From: Thiocapsa roseopersicina
Lineage (GTDB): Bacteria > Pseudomonadota > Gammaproteobacteria > Chromatiales > Chromatiaceae
Length of the DNA stretch: 64,000 bases
Reading direction: 5' to 3'
NCBI RefSeq assembly: GCF_900106925.1
Contig: NZ_FNNZ01000003.1
Span: forward strand, 290,092-354,091
The notes below the pieces were generated by a model that saw only the letters and a list, made by a program, of their open reading frames with translations, was not told the DNA's origin and did not search any database. Positions 35,796 to 45,102 of this stretch are shown in pieces. The translations under genes and the position numbers were made by a program. Each line of letters begins with the position of its first letter. The first letter of the stretch is position 1.

Positions 35796-35898
35796 ATCGC
35801 GCTCAGAACGCTATGCACTGTTCCCGGATTGTATCGGTTTCGGTAGACTCAGCGATTGTCGGCGCTGGCGCGGGTTAGAAAGAGTAAAGAATAAACTA

Positions 35899-35985
35899 TT
35901 AAACCGCGTCGACTCTGACGCCACAGATAAGAGCCAAACTGGTTGATGACTCAAAACGACGCATACCGTGATGGACGCGGTTTAA
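35899..35985. repeat. 87-bp TIR element, copy E
   Basis: The arms are TTAAACCGCGTC (35899-35910) and GACGCGGTTTAA (35974-35985), perfectly inverted. It lies 104 bases after hsdS and directly before the duplicated hsdR start, whose ATG begins two bases after the right arm. Confidence 0.8.
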
Positions 35986-35986
35986 G

Positions 35987-36064
35987 ATGAACGAAGCCGA
36001 AACCAGAGCCGAGCACATCGATCCCGCGCTCAAAGCGGCGAGTTGGGATGTCGCCGAAGGAAGT
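35987..36064 (+). pseudogene. Duplicated 5' end of hsdR
   Basis: The first 54 bases are identical to the start of hsdR at 36660 (MNEAETRAEHIDPALKAA); the rest (SWDVAEGSR) has diverged. The fragment is cut off by the palindromic repeat at 36065. About 670 bases carrying that repeat and hicBA separate it from the full gene. Confidence 0.85.
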
Positions 36065-36145
36065 CGTAGGGTGGACAAGCGCAGCGCAGTCCACCAACAC
36101 CGGTGCGGGTTCTGGTGGACTTCGCTCTCGCTCGTCCACCCTACG
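36065..36145. repeat. Palindromic repeat (GTAGGGTGGACAAGCG type)
   Basis: CGTAGGGTGGACAAGCGCAG and CGCTCGTCCACCCTACG are inverted arms with GTCCACCA and TGGTGGAC inside. It is the third variety of this dispersed repeat class in the window. It interrupts the duplicated hsdR fragment. Confidence 0.7.
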
Positions 36146-36180
36146 GCCGGGATGATGAGCAACGCCTTGCGCGCGACGAA

Positions 36181-36354
36181 TCAGCTCAATTTCTTGAGAA
36201 TGTGATTTGCCAGATACTCGTTGATCTCGACGTGCCGCGGGACGGGCTGAGATTCTCGGGTCTTCGGATTCTGATACCAATCGTGCCGATCGCCGTGACG
36301 GATCAGGACACAGCCCATTTGCTGGAGCCTGGCGATCAATTCACGCCGTTTCAT
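36181..36354 (-). CDS. hicA: HicA toxin (mRNA interferase)
   Basis: 57 residues, starting MKRRELIARLQQMGCVLIRH with GDRHDWYQNPKT and QPVPRHVEINEYLANHILKK. The histidine in LIRHG is the HicA catalytic position, and the small double-stranded-RNA-binding-like fold fits. HicA cuts mRNA unless held by HicB. Its ATG overlaps the hicB stop by four bases (ATGA), so the antitoxin is translated first. Confidence 0.88.
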   Translation of the reverse strand: MKRRELIARLQQMGCVLIRHGDRHDWYQNPKTRESQPVPRHVEINEYLANHILKKLS

Positions 36355-36542
36355 GCGACCGCGAGCTCTCCGACACGGCGCACGGACGGAATGGCGCCAC
36401 TCGTCAGTTCCTGATAAATGTCTCTCAGGTTATCCTGCAGCTCTTCCAGCGTTTCGCCTTGTGTCGTGTAATCCGGGTACTCTTCGAGGTACCCGAGCCA
36501 CATGCCGTCATCTTGCCAATAGGTATATTTGAGCACTGTCAT
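36351..36542 (-). CDS. hicB: HicB antitoxin
   Basis: 63 residues. TYWQDDGMWLGYLEEYPDYT then TQGETLEELQDNLRDIYQEL is the HicB fold; SVRRVGELAVA ends the protein. It is coupled to hicA by an ATGA overlap. The pair runs opposite to the flanking restriction genes and lies between the duplicated hsdR fragment and hsdR, suggesting it arrived with or after the duplication. Confidence 0.86.
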   Translation of the reverse strand: MTVLKYTYWQDDGMWLGYLEEYPDYTTQGETLEELQDNLRDIYQELTSGAIPSVRRVGELAVA

Positions 36543-36659
36543 GGCACGCCTTCACCGGTTCGCAATTGTTGATCAGGAAAGGGCTTTAACCGCTTTGCGA
36601 CCCCTTTTCTCCGCTGTCGACGCCCTGAAGATATCACCGGTCACCTCCGGCGAACACCC

Positions 36660-39071
36660 ATGAACGAAGCCGAAACCAGAGCCGAGCACATCGATCCCGC
36701 GCTCAAAGCGGCGGGATGGGGTGTCGTGGAAGGGAGCCGGATCCTGCGTGAGTACCCGATCACGCTCGGGCGTATCGAGGGGAACGGCAAGCGCGGGAAG
36801 TCGCTCACGGCGGACTATGTGCTGGTGTATCGGAACCATAAGCTCGCGACCTTGGAAGCGAAGGCATGGGACAAGGCCCTGACCGAGGGCGTGGGGCAGT
36901 CGAAGAACTACGCGTGCAAGCTCACGATCCGCTTTGCCTTTTCGAGCAACGGGCAGGGCATCTACGAAGTCGACATGGAGACGGGCGCCGAGGGCGAAGT
37001 CGCCCGGTTCCCGACACCCGAGGAGCTGTGGAACCGCACCTTCGCCATCGAGAACGTCTGGCGCGACCGCTTCGCCCTGGTGCCGTTCGAGGACAAGGGC
37101 GGGTTCTTCCAAGGGCGCTACTACCAGGACATCGCCGTCGAGCGGATCCTCGCGGCGATCGCCGAGGGTCGCGACCGGATCCTGCTCACCCTGGCGACCG
37201 GGACCGGCAAGACCTTCATCGCCTTTCAGACGACCTGGAAGCTGTTCCAAAGTCGCTGGAACCTCTCGGACTGGAAAACGGACGGAGCGCCGACGCGGCG
37301 ACCGCGGATCCTCTTCCTCGCCGATCGCAATATCCTCGCCGATCAGGGCTACAACGCCTTTTCCGCCTTTCCGGAGGATGCCCTGGTGCGGATCGCCCCC
37401 GCGGATATCCGCAAGAAAGGCAAGGTGCCGAAGAACGGCAACATCTTCTTCACCATCTTCCAGACCTTCATGAGCGGGCAGACCGATGACGGGAAGCCGG
37501 CGCCCTATTTCGGCGAGTACCCGCCGGACTTCTTCGACTTCATCGTGATCGACGAGTGTCATCGCGGGGGTGCGAACGACGAGAGCACCTGGCGGGCCAT
37601 CCTGGAATACTTCGCGCCTGCGGTTCAGCTCGGGCTCACCGCAACACCCAAGCGCAAGGACAACGCGGACACCTACCGCTACTTCGGCGAGCCGGTCTTC
37701 ATTTACTCGCTCAAGGAGGGCATCAACGACGGATTTCTCACCCCGTTTCGCGTGAAGCAGATCGCAACGACGCTCGACGAATACATCTACACGCCCGACG
37801 ACGCCGTGGTCGAGGGCCAGATCGAAGCGGGTAAGCTCTACGAGGAGAAGGACTTCAACCGCATCATCGAGATCAAGGAGCGCGAGAAGAAGCGCGTCGA
37901 GATCTTTATGGCCGCGATCGATCAGCGCGACAAGACCCTGGTGTTCTGCGCCAACCAGACGCACGCGCTGGCGGTGCGCGACCTCGTCAACCAGGCCACG
38001 ACCAGCAAAGACCCGAACTACTGCCATCGCGTCACCGCCGACGACGGCGCCTTGGGCGAGCAGTATCTGCGCGACTTTCAGGACAACGAAAAGACCATTC
38101 CGACCATCCTGACCACGTCTCAGAAGCTCTCGACCGGCGTGGACGCGCGCAACGTGCGCAACATCGTCCTGATGCGTCCGGTGAACTCCATGGTGGAATT
38201 CAAGCAGATCATCGGCCGCGGCACGCGACTCTACGACGGCAAGGACTACTTCACCATCTACGACTTCGTGAAGGCGCACCACCACTTCAGCGATCCGGAG
38301 TGGGACGGGGAGCCGATCGCCCCCGAGACCTGCGAGCGGTGCGGCGAGTCCCCGTGCGCGTGCGAGACGCCGGACCCCGACCCCTGCGAGCGCTGCGGAA
38401 TGGTGCCCTGCGTCTGCATCAAGGAGCCACCACCACCCTGTCATGTCTGCGGCGAGAGCCCCTGCGTCTGTGCGAAGCGGCGGAAGGCGCGCGTGAAGCT
38501 CGCCGACGGGAAAGAGCGGGCCATCCAGCACATGACGGTGACCTCCTTCTGGCACCCCGACGGCACGCCCATGTCCGCCCAGCAGTTCATGGAGGCGCTG
38601 TTCGGACGGTTGCCCGAGTTCTTCAAGGACGAGGACGAGCTGCGCCGGCTCTGGAGCCTGCCGGACACCCGCGCGAGGCTGCTCGCGGGGCTCGCGGAGC
38701 AGGGGTTCGGAAAGGCACAGCTTGCCGAGATGCAGAAAATCATCGACGCGGAGAAAAGCGACCTCTTCGATGTGCTCGCCTATGTCGGGTACGCGGTCGC
38801 GCCGCTCTCGCGCGAGGATCGCGCGGCACGGGCGAAGGTCATCATCGATGCGCGCTTCTCCGGCACCCAACAGGCCTTCCTAGACTTCGTGCTGCTGCAT
38901 TACGTGCAGGTCGGCGTCGAGGAGCTGGAGACCGAAAAACTGACACCCCTGCTTAAACTTAGGTACCGGAACTCGTTGAGCGATGCGGTCGTCGATCTCG
39001 GGGGTGCCGTCGAGGTCAAGGGTCTCTTTGTCGACTTTCAGAAGTGGCTTTACGCCGAGGCGGCCGCGTAG
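36660..39071 (+). CDS. hsdR: Type I restriction subunit HsdR with three Cys4 modules
   Basis: 803 residues, EcoEI-like. The nuclease domain has D52 and EAK (E66, K68); the helicase has ATGTGKT (179-185), DECH (298-301), LGLTATPKRKDNADTY and IIGRGTRLYDG. Between the helicase and the C-terminal EcoEI-type domain are three tandem CxxCGxxPCxC modules (cysteines 558/561/566/568, 576/579/584/586, 594/597/602/604), probably zinc-binding, an addition I do not know from standard HsdR. The start is shared with the duplicated copy at 35987. With hsdM truncated, the complex may be inactive. Confidence 0.9.
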   Translation: MNEAETRAEHIDPALKAAGWGVVEGSRILREYPITLGRIEGNGKRGKSLTADYVLVYRNHKLATLEAKAWDKALTEGVGQSKNYACKLTIRFAFSSNGQGIYEVDMETGAEGEVARFPTPEELWNRTFAIENVWRDRFALVPFEDKGGFFQGRYYQDIAVERILAAIAEGRDRILLTLATGTGKTFIAFQTTWKLFQSRWNLSDWKTDGAPTRRPRILFLADRNILADQGYNAFSAFPEDALVRIAPADIRKKGKVPKNGNIFFTIFQTFMSGQTDDGKPAPYFGEYPPDFFDFIVIDECHRGGANDESTWRAILEYFAPAVQLGLTATPKRKDNADTYRYFGEPVFIYSLKEGINDGFLTPFRVKQIATTLDEYIYTPDDAVVEGQIEAGKLYEEKDFNRIIEIKEREKKRVEIFMAAIDQRDKTLVFCANQTHALAVRDLVNQATTSKDPNYCHRVTADDGALGEQYLRDFQDNEKTIPTILTTSQKLSTGVDARNVRNIVLMRPVNSMVEFKQIIGRGTRLYDGKDYFTIYDFVKAHHHFSDPEWDGEPIAPETCERCGESPCACETPDPDPCERCGMVPCVCIKEPPPPCHVCGESPCVCAKRRKARVKLADGKERAIQHMTVTSFWHPDGTPMSAQQFMEALFGRLPEFFKDEDELRRLWSLPDTRARLLAGLAEQGFGKAQLAEMQKIIDAEKSDLFDVLAYVGYAVAPLSREDRAARAKVIIDARFSGTQQAFLDFVLLHYVQVGVEELETEKLTPLLKLRYRNSLSDAVVDLGGAVEVKGLFVDFQKWLYAEAAA

Positions 39072-39129
39072 GGCGGGTTCGGCGATCAGGCCAAGGGCTA
39101 CGCGATCATCCCGATGATGTGACCACCGA

Positions 39130-40128
39130 TCAGCCGGGTACCCGACGCCCGGGGTTGTCCACGCAGACGCGATTTCGGCCCGCGGCCTTGGCGGTATAGA
39201 GTGCCCGGTCGGCCCGCGAGATCAACGACTCGATGGGCCTCAGGCCCGCGGCGGCGCCGTCGACGGGCGGATCGGTCGCGCTGAATTGGACAGCCGGTGG
39301 AAACGGAACCTCCCCGGCGATGCCGATACTCACCGTCACGATGGGCGCCGCGTCGGATTCGTCGTGAGGAATGGCCAGAGCGCGCACCGCGGCGCAGACC
39401 TTCTCGCCCAGCGCGACGGCGCTCTCGAGTGAATCGCCGGACACCAGCACCACGAATTCCTCGCCCCCGTAGCGGGCCACAAGGTCGCCGGATCGGTTGG
39501 CCGTCTCGGCCACTGCCCGGGCCACGCGACGCAGGCAGTCGTCGCCCTGGATGTGGCCATAGCGGTCGTTGTAGCGCTTGAAATGATCGACATCGATCAT
39601 GAGCAGGCCGAGCGGTTGTCGACATCGCGCCGCCCTCCGCCACTCCAGGGCCAGACGTTCATCCAGTGCACGGCGATTGGCGATGCCCGTCAGCGGGTCG
39701 CGGTTACTCAGGCTGTGCAGCTCGACGTTCAACGCGGCCAGCTTGATGTGGACACCGACCCTGGCCCGCACGATGGGCGGCTTGATGGGTTTATGGATAA
39801 AGTCGACCGCTCCGGCCTCGAGTGCCCGGATCTCGTGCCCCTCGTCGCCGAAGGCGGTGACGAAGATCACCGGGACCTCGGGATACGTCTGCCCTAGAAT
39901 CCGACAGGTCGCAAACCCGTCGAGGTCCGGCATGTCGGCATCGAGCAGGATGAGGTCGGCCGGGTCATTCGCCATGACGGCCAGGGCGTCCGTGCCGCTG
40001 ACGGCAAAGTACAGCTCACCCTGACCCTCGAGGGCTTGGGCCAAGACCTCGATGGCCGAGGGATCATCGTCGACGATCAGTATTCTGGCGATGGCGGTCA
40101 CGCGCTTGCCTTGTCGGTGATACTGCAT
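39130..40128 (-). CDS. Response regulator with GGDEF diguanylate cyclase output
   Basis: 332 residues. The receiver domain (about 15-130) has its phosphoacceptor at D63 (LLDADMP). The GGDEF domain (about 140-320) has an intact GGEEF (221-225), and the inhibitory I-site RxxD (R212-D215) lies five residues upstream, so it can make c-di-GMP and be feedback-inhibited. It begins two bases after the hybrid kinase stop and is probably its partner. Confidence 0.92.
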   Translation of the reverse strand: MQYHRQGKRVTAIARILIVDDDPSAIEVLAQALEGQGELYFAVSGTDALAVMANDPADLILLDADMPDLDGFATCRILGQTYPEVPVIFVTAFGDEGHEIRALEAGAVDFIHKPIKPPIVRARVGVHIKLAALNVELHSLSNRDPLTGIANRRALDERLALEWRRAARCRQPLGLLMIDVDHFKRYNDRYGHIQGDDCLRRVARAVAETANRSGDLVARYGGEEFVVLVSGDSLESAVALGEKVCAAVRALAIPHDESDAAPIVTVSIGIAGEVPFPPAVQFSATDPPVDGAAAGLRPIESLISRADRALYTAKAAGRNRVCVDNPGRRVPG

Positions 40129-40130
40129 GT

Positions 40131-43100
40131 TCAGGCGGCCTCGACAGCATCCAGGATCCCGAGCGCTTCCTCGTAGCGCAGATCTCGGATGGCGCGCTCG
40201 AGTGCCTCGATTGCGGACTCGCCCAGCTCACGTGCAAGCGCCGGACGCAGCTCTTCGAAGCGGTGCCGGGCCCGCAGGTTGCGACGACGCAAGTCTGCGC
40301 GCAGTGCCTCGAGACGATTCGCATCCAGGGTAACAGGTGTTGCCGGTGCCCGTGTGCCGGGCGTCACGGCAGCATCCCGCCAAGGCGCGCTCGCCACCAA
40401 CAGCTCCGCGACCTTGTGGTCCAGGGCGGCGAGCCGATCGTCCAGCCCCGTTTCGCCTCGGTCGATGGCCATTTCCAGTTCTCCGGCCAAGGCCATCAGG
40501 TGCTGTGCGCCGAGCTGGCCCGCCCCGCCCCTTAAGGTATGCATCCGCCGTGCGGCGGTTTCCCGGTCTCCCAGGGTCAGATCCCGGATCGTGTGCTCGG
40601 CAGCGTCGACGTATTTCTCGGCGAACCGCTGCAGCAGCCAGAGGAACATCTCCCGATTATCCATCAGGATCTCGGCAGCCCGGACGCGGTCGATGCCGGC
40701 AATGTCGGGGAAGCCCTCGGTCGTGTCGTCGGCGAACGACTCAGTGGGCGTCGCCGACCGATCAGACGACACCGCCCGATCAGACGACACCGCGGCGGCG
40801 GCTCCGAGCACCGGCGCACCTGGTTTGATCCAGTTCGACAAGAGCATCGTCATCTGTTCCAGATCCAGTGGTTTGGGCAGGACGGCACTGACGCCGGCCG
40901 CGCGCGCCGCCTCCTGCTCCGCGGGCAAGACGCCCGCGGTGAGTGCGATGACCGGCAGGTCCTTGAGACCCAGCTCCTCGCGGATGAGCCGGGTCGCGGT
41001 CAGGCCGTCCATCACCGGCATGCGCACGTCCATCAGCACGGCATCGAAGGCCGCGGCGCCTGCCTTGAGCTGGTCAACGGCCTGTCGGCCGTCGGCAACC
41101 AGGGTGGCGGTCGCGCCTTCGAGCGCCAGGACTCGCTCGGCCAGGTCGCGGTTCATGGCGCTGTCGTCCACCACCAGGACGTGCGTGCCGGCCAAGCGCG
41201 GCCCGGCAGGCCGGGACAACTCGGCAGCGCCCTGGGCGCCGAACGACAAGGCCGCTTCATCGGCGCAGGCCCGTGCCAAAGACAACTCGAACCAGAAGGT
41301 GCTGCCCTGGCCCACTTGACTCTCGACACCGATCTCGCCGCCCATCAGGGTCAACAGGCGTTTGCTGATGGTCAAGCCGAGCCCGGTGCCGCCGAAGCGC
41401 CGCGTGATGCCTTCCTCGGCCTGGGTGAAGGGGGTGAACAGCCGCTCCAGGGCCTCCGGCGCGATGCCGATGCCGGTATCCTCGACAGCGAAGCGCAGGC
41501 GTATGGCGGACGCGTCGCTGCGCAGCGTCCGTACCGAGAGGGTCACTTGGCCCTCTTCGGTGAACTTGATGGCGTTGCCGAGCAGGTTGATCGCCACTTG
41601 CTCCAGGCGCAAGGCATCGCCCAGGAGCGGTCCCGGGGATGGTCCCGTCAACTCGACCCGAAAGGCGAGTCCTTTGGCCCGGGCGCCCGGCGCCATCAGG
41701 GCGTCGAGCCGCTCGAGCAGGCTCTCCAGCGTGAAGGTGCGCGGCTCCAGGCGTAACCGGTCGGCCTCGATCTTGGAGAGATCGAGGATGTCGTTGATGA
41801 TGGCAAGCAGCGACTGTCCCGCGATGCGGATGCGCTCGACCATATCGCGCTGATCGGCCGTGAGCGGCTCTCGGTTGAGCACTTGGGCCAGGCCAAGCAC
41901 GACATTCATCGGGGTGCGGATCTCATGACTCATCTGGGCCAGGAATTCGCTCTTGGCCCGGCTGGCGGTCTCGGCAACCGCGCGGGCCTCCTGCAGCTTC
42001 AGCTCGTAACGCTTGCGCTCGCTGATGTCGCGCGAGACCACGAGGCAGCCGCTGTATCGCTCTGCCGCGTCCACCAGCGGGGTGATCGTGACATCGGTCC
42101 AGACGGTCGTGCCGTCTTTACGGAACTGCTCCAAATCGTCGCGAAACTCGGGCAGCAGGGCACCGGTCTCGGCCGCGGCGCGGCGCTCGGCAAGATGGGC
42201 GCCGACAGATGCGGCGAACTGCGGGCGCAGTCCCTCCGCGAACCTCTGTTGCATCACCTCGTCCACGGAATAGCCGCGCAGCTTCTCCACCGAGGGGCTG
42301 ACGTAGGTGTAACGGTCCTCCGGATCGACAACAGCGATGAAATCGCTTGAATTTTCGGCCAGCAGGCGGTATCGCGCCTCGCTGGCGCGCAGACTTTCCT
42401 CGGCCTGTTTGAGCTCGGTGATATCGATGCCGATGCCGACCAGGTAACGGTCGGCGTCCGTCATCAGCCGCTGGGCACTGAGCAAAAACCATTGGTATTC
42501 CGGTCCCCCGCGCACCAGCACCCGGCCTTGCAACGTCTGGTTTCGTCCGGTTTCGAAGAGGTCGTCGATGTGTCGGGCGATCCGGTCGCGGTCGTCGGGA
42601 TGGAACATCTCCAGGGCATTGATTCGGTCGATGTCCCCGTCGTTCAGATGGCCCAGGACCTGACGGCGTGCCCGGTCGTTCCAGCGCAAGAAACGCCCCG
42701 TCCGGTCGAGAAGAGAGAAGATGCCGGGAATACCGTCGATGAGGGCTTGGCTGAACGCCTGCTCGCGGAGCAGCGCCGCCTCGGCCTGCTTGCGCGCGGT
42801 GATGTCCTGAACCTGGGAGATGAAATATCTGGGTTGGCTGCGGACATCGCGGACCAGTGTCGAGGCGATCTGTCCATGGATGATTCGGCCATCGCGATGG
42901 CGATACCGTTTTTCAAAGGTTGCGCTGTCGCTGCCGCCGTGTAGGGCGCGACCGATATACTCCGCGCTCAGCGCCGCGTCTTCCGGAACCGCCAGGTCGT
43001 TGACCGTCATCCCCTCCAGCTCCCGACGGCTATAGCCGAAGACGGCGCTCATCTTGTCGTTGACCTGCAGGAGTCGGCCTTGGATGTCGACCAGGCACAT

Positions 43101-44945
43101 CCCGGTATTGGCGTTGTCGAAGGCGAGGCGGAATTTTTCCTCGCTTTCCCGTAATGCCTCCTCGGTCCGGCGGCGCTCGGTCACATCTTGGATCATCGCG
43201 ATGAAATACCGGCATTCAGCATCCGGCCCACGAACGCAGGCCACGCTGAGATCCGTGGGGACCACCCGGCCATCGGCGCGAATATAGCGCTTTTCGAGCG
43301 AATAGCCGTCGATCTCGCCGCGCATCACCCGTTCGTACTCGGCGACATCCGCCGACAGATCATCGGGATGGGTCAGGTCTGCCCAGGTCTTGTTCGCGAG
43401 CTCCTCGCGCGAATAGCCCAGGATGGCGCACATCCGGTCATTGATCTCGAGCCAGCCTTTGTCCAGCGATGTGACGGCAATGCCGATCAGCGGCTGTTCG
43501 AAATAACTGCGCAGATGTGCCTCGCTCTGCCTCAGTGCCGCAGTGCGCTCCGCGACCCGCTGTTCCAGATGCCGGGTGTGGGCTGCCAGCTCACCTTCCG
43601 CGACGCGCAGGTTTTGATTGAGCTGTTGCAGCTCTGCGAACGCATCGCGCAACCGCCGAGTCATGCGGTCGAACGACTCGCCGAGCTCCCGCAACTCTCT
43701 GATGGACGAGGGCGGGAGTGGCTGATCAAACTCGCCCTCGGCCAATCGTCGGGTCGCCGCACTCAGCTCTCTCAAGGGGCGGCTGATCGCCCCGGCGGCC
43801 ACCAAGCCCAGCAAGACGGCGATGAATAGCGCCAACGCGGCGAACAGGAGCGTTCGGGAGATCTGCTCTGCGATCAGGGCCGTGAAATCCCGTTGCGGCG
43901 CCACGATCAGGGTGAGCCAATCCGGGTGGCTGATACCCGAGTCGGTCAAGGTGATCTTAGCCAGGTAGCGTTGCCCGTCGAGATCGAAGTCGAAGCTCAG
44001 CGGGGCCGTCAATTGTTTGAGCTCCGGCTGCAGCATCAGCAGTCGCCGAGCCGCCTGACGTGTCACCGAATCGGTGCTGGCGATCGCCGCGAGGCGCCGG
44101 GGCTCGACCGCGACGTTCTGCGCGTGGTCGTGAAATGCCCCGCTGTCGAACGGCGTTTCGCCGGTGGAAGTGGCGACCAACAGACCTTCGCGGTCGACCA
44201 CAAAGGCCTGCCCGTGGTGGCTGATCCGCAGACCCTGAAGGAGCTCGCCGATGTCCGTCAGGGTCATGCCGGCGACCAATACGCCCTGTGGTGTGCCCTG
44301 TCCATCGTCGAACGGAAGGGCGTAAAAGCTGACCAAGGCGGGGTTTTTCTGCCCCTTTGCCAGGCTCACCGACAGGCGCCAACTGCCTTGTCCGTCCTCA
44401 CGCACGGACGGATACCAGGGTTTCCCCGGCGGGTCGTCGTGCGGATCGTAGTTCTCGCGCGACTCGATCAGCTCGCGCGGGTGGCCCTGCGAATCGGCCC
44501 GATAGTGATGCAGGCGGTAACCCGTCGCGGCGTCGAATCGGCGCAGGATCAGGGCGTCGCTCCCCTGTCGTGCCAGCATCCGCAATTCTCGCCGCTCGGT
44601 GACCAAACCGATGCTGTCCGCGCCGGGATAGAGTCCAAGCTGGGCTGCAAAATGCCGCTCCAACCCGTCGACATCGTCGGGATCGAGCCGGCCTTGTTGA
44701 ATCAGCACCGCGTTGGTGTGGACGATATTGCGCAGCCCGGTCCGATACTCGGCCATGCGTTGGTCGGCGCGGTCGCCGATCTCCGCCAGCAACTGCTCGG
44801 CGAGAGTGGTCACGGCATTCTGGCCGGCGTGATAAGACAACAGGCCAACCGTGCCCACGGCGCCGATCACCAGTGCGGTGAATCCGGTGACCAGGAGGGT
44901 CCGCAGCGACGTGTTGGCGATGAACCGTTTGACCTGATGCAGCAC
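40131..44945 (-). CDS. Hybrid sensor histidine kinase (Cache-HAMP-PAS x4-HisKA-HATPase-REC-Hpt)
   Basis: 1,604 residues. TM helices near 15-37 and 362-386 enclose a periplasmic double-Cache-like domain. HAMP is about 384-436. Four PAS/PAC units cover about 475-595, 601-720, 725-845 and 855-980. HisKA has H1007 (MSHEIRTP), the ATPase has NAIKFTE, DTGIGIAPE and GGTGLGLTISK, the receiver has D1306 (LMDVRMP), and an Hpt domain has H1469 (RRMHTLRGGAGQ). This is a complete phosphorelay in one protein. It starts with GTG at 44945. The signal is unknown. Confidence 0.92.
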   Translation of the reverse strand: MLHQVKRFIANTSLRTLLVTGFTALVIGAVGTVGLLSYHAGQNAVTTLAEQLLAEIGDRADQRMAEYRTGLRNIVHTNAVLIQQGRLDPDDVDGLERHFAAQLGLYPGADSIGLVTERRELRMLARQGSDALILRRFDAATGYRLHHYRADSQGHPRELIESRENYDPHDDPPGKPWYPSVREDGQGSWRLSVSLAKGQKNPALVSFYALPFDDGQGTPQGVLVAGMTLTDIGELLQGLRISHHGQAFVVDREGLLVATSTGETPFDSGAFHDHAQNVAVEPRRLAAIASTDSVTRQAARRLLMLQPELKQLTAPLSFDFDLDGQRYLAKITLTDSGISHPDWLTLIVAPQRDFTALIAEQISRTLLFAALALFIAVLLGLVAAGAISRPLRELSAATRRLAEGEFDQPLPPSSIRELRELGESFDRMTRRLRDAFAELQQLNQNLRVAEGELAAHTRHLEQRVAERTAALRQSEAHLRSYFEQPLIGIAVTSLDKGWLEINDRMCAILGYSREELANKTWADLTHPDDLSADVAEYERVMRGEIDGYSLEKRYIRADGRVVPTDLSVACVRGPDAECRYFIAMIQDVTERRRTEEALRESEEKFRLAFDNANTGMCLVDIQGRLLQVNDKMSAVFGYSRRELEGMTVNDLAVPEDAALSAEYIGRALHGGSDSATFEKRYRHRDGRIIHGQIASTLVRDVRSQPRYFISQVQDITARKQAEAALLREQAFSQALIDGIPGIFSLLDRTGRFLRWNDRARRQVLGHLNDGDIDRINALEMFHPDDRDRIARHIDDLFETGRNQTLQGRVLVRGGPEYQWFLLSAQRLMTDADRYLVGIGIDITELKQAEESLRASEARYRLLAENSSDFIAVVDPEDRYTYVSPSVEKLRGYSVDEVMQQRFAEGLRPQFAASVGAHLAERRAAAETGALLPEFRDDLEQFRKDGTTVWTDVTITPLVDAAERYSGCLVVSRDISERKRYELKLQEARAVAETASRAKSEFLAQMSHEIRTPMNVVLGLAQVLNREPLTADQRDMVERIRIAGQSLLAIINDILDLSKIEADRLRLEPRTFTLESLLERLDALMAPGARAKGLAFRVELTGPSPGPLLGDALRLEQVAINLLGNAIKFTEEGQVTLSVRTLRSDASAIRLRFAVEDTGIGIAPEALERLFTPFTQAEEGITRRFGGTGLGLTISKRLLTLMGGEIGVESQVGQGSTFWFELSLARACADEAALSFGAQGAAELSRPAGPRLAGTHVLVVDDSAMNRDLAERVLALEGATATLVADGRQAVDQLKAGAAAFDAVLMDVRMPVMDGLTATRLIREELGLKDLPVIALTAGVLPAEQEAARAAGVSAVLPKPLDLEQMTMLLSNWIKPGAPVLGAAAAVSSDRAVSSDRSATPTESFADDTTEGFPDIAGIDRVRAAEILMDNREMFLWLLQRFAEKYVDAAEHTIRDLTLGDRETAARRMHTLRGGAGQLGAQHLMALAGELEMAIDRGETGLDDRLAALDHKVAELLVASAPWRDAAVTPGTRAPATPVTLDANRLEALRADLRRRNLRARHRFEELRPALARELGESAIEALERAIRDLRYEEALGILDAVEAA

Positions 44946-44956
44946 CTGTTCAGACC

Positions 44957-45000
44957 CTCTCCCTTCGGCCCCCTCCCGCGAGGGGAGGGGAAGTCGCGAA
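44957..45000. repeat. CCCTCTCCC / GAGGGGAGGGG repeat
   Basis: CCCTCTCCCTTCGGCCCCCT and CGCGAGGGGAGGGGAAG form a short inverted purine/pyrimidine repeat between the kinase gene and the CooC-like gene. Such runs are common intergenic repeats in proteobacteria. There is no gene in the 157-base gap. Confidence 0.5.
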
Positions 45001-45102
45001 GACCTTGTTCGGACGCAGGTTCTTTCCTCTTGCGGGCGAGGGCCGGGGATTGGGGCGCGGACCTTCGGCCGGGATCAGGCGGACCGACAGGTCGGCGTCG
45101 TT

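Noticed and set aside
1483..35985. The 87-bp elements as integron attC sites
   Set aside because: Architecture and length are similar, but the ends do not match the RYYYAAC/GTTRRRY consensus and there is no integrase or cassette array nearby.
31700..39100. The region as a complete, active type I restriction system
   Set aside because: hsdM lacks its N-terminal domain at a clear breakpoint, so activity cannot be claimed although hsdS and hsdR are complete.
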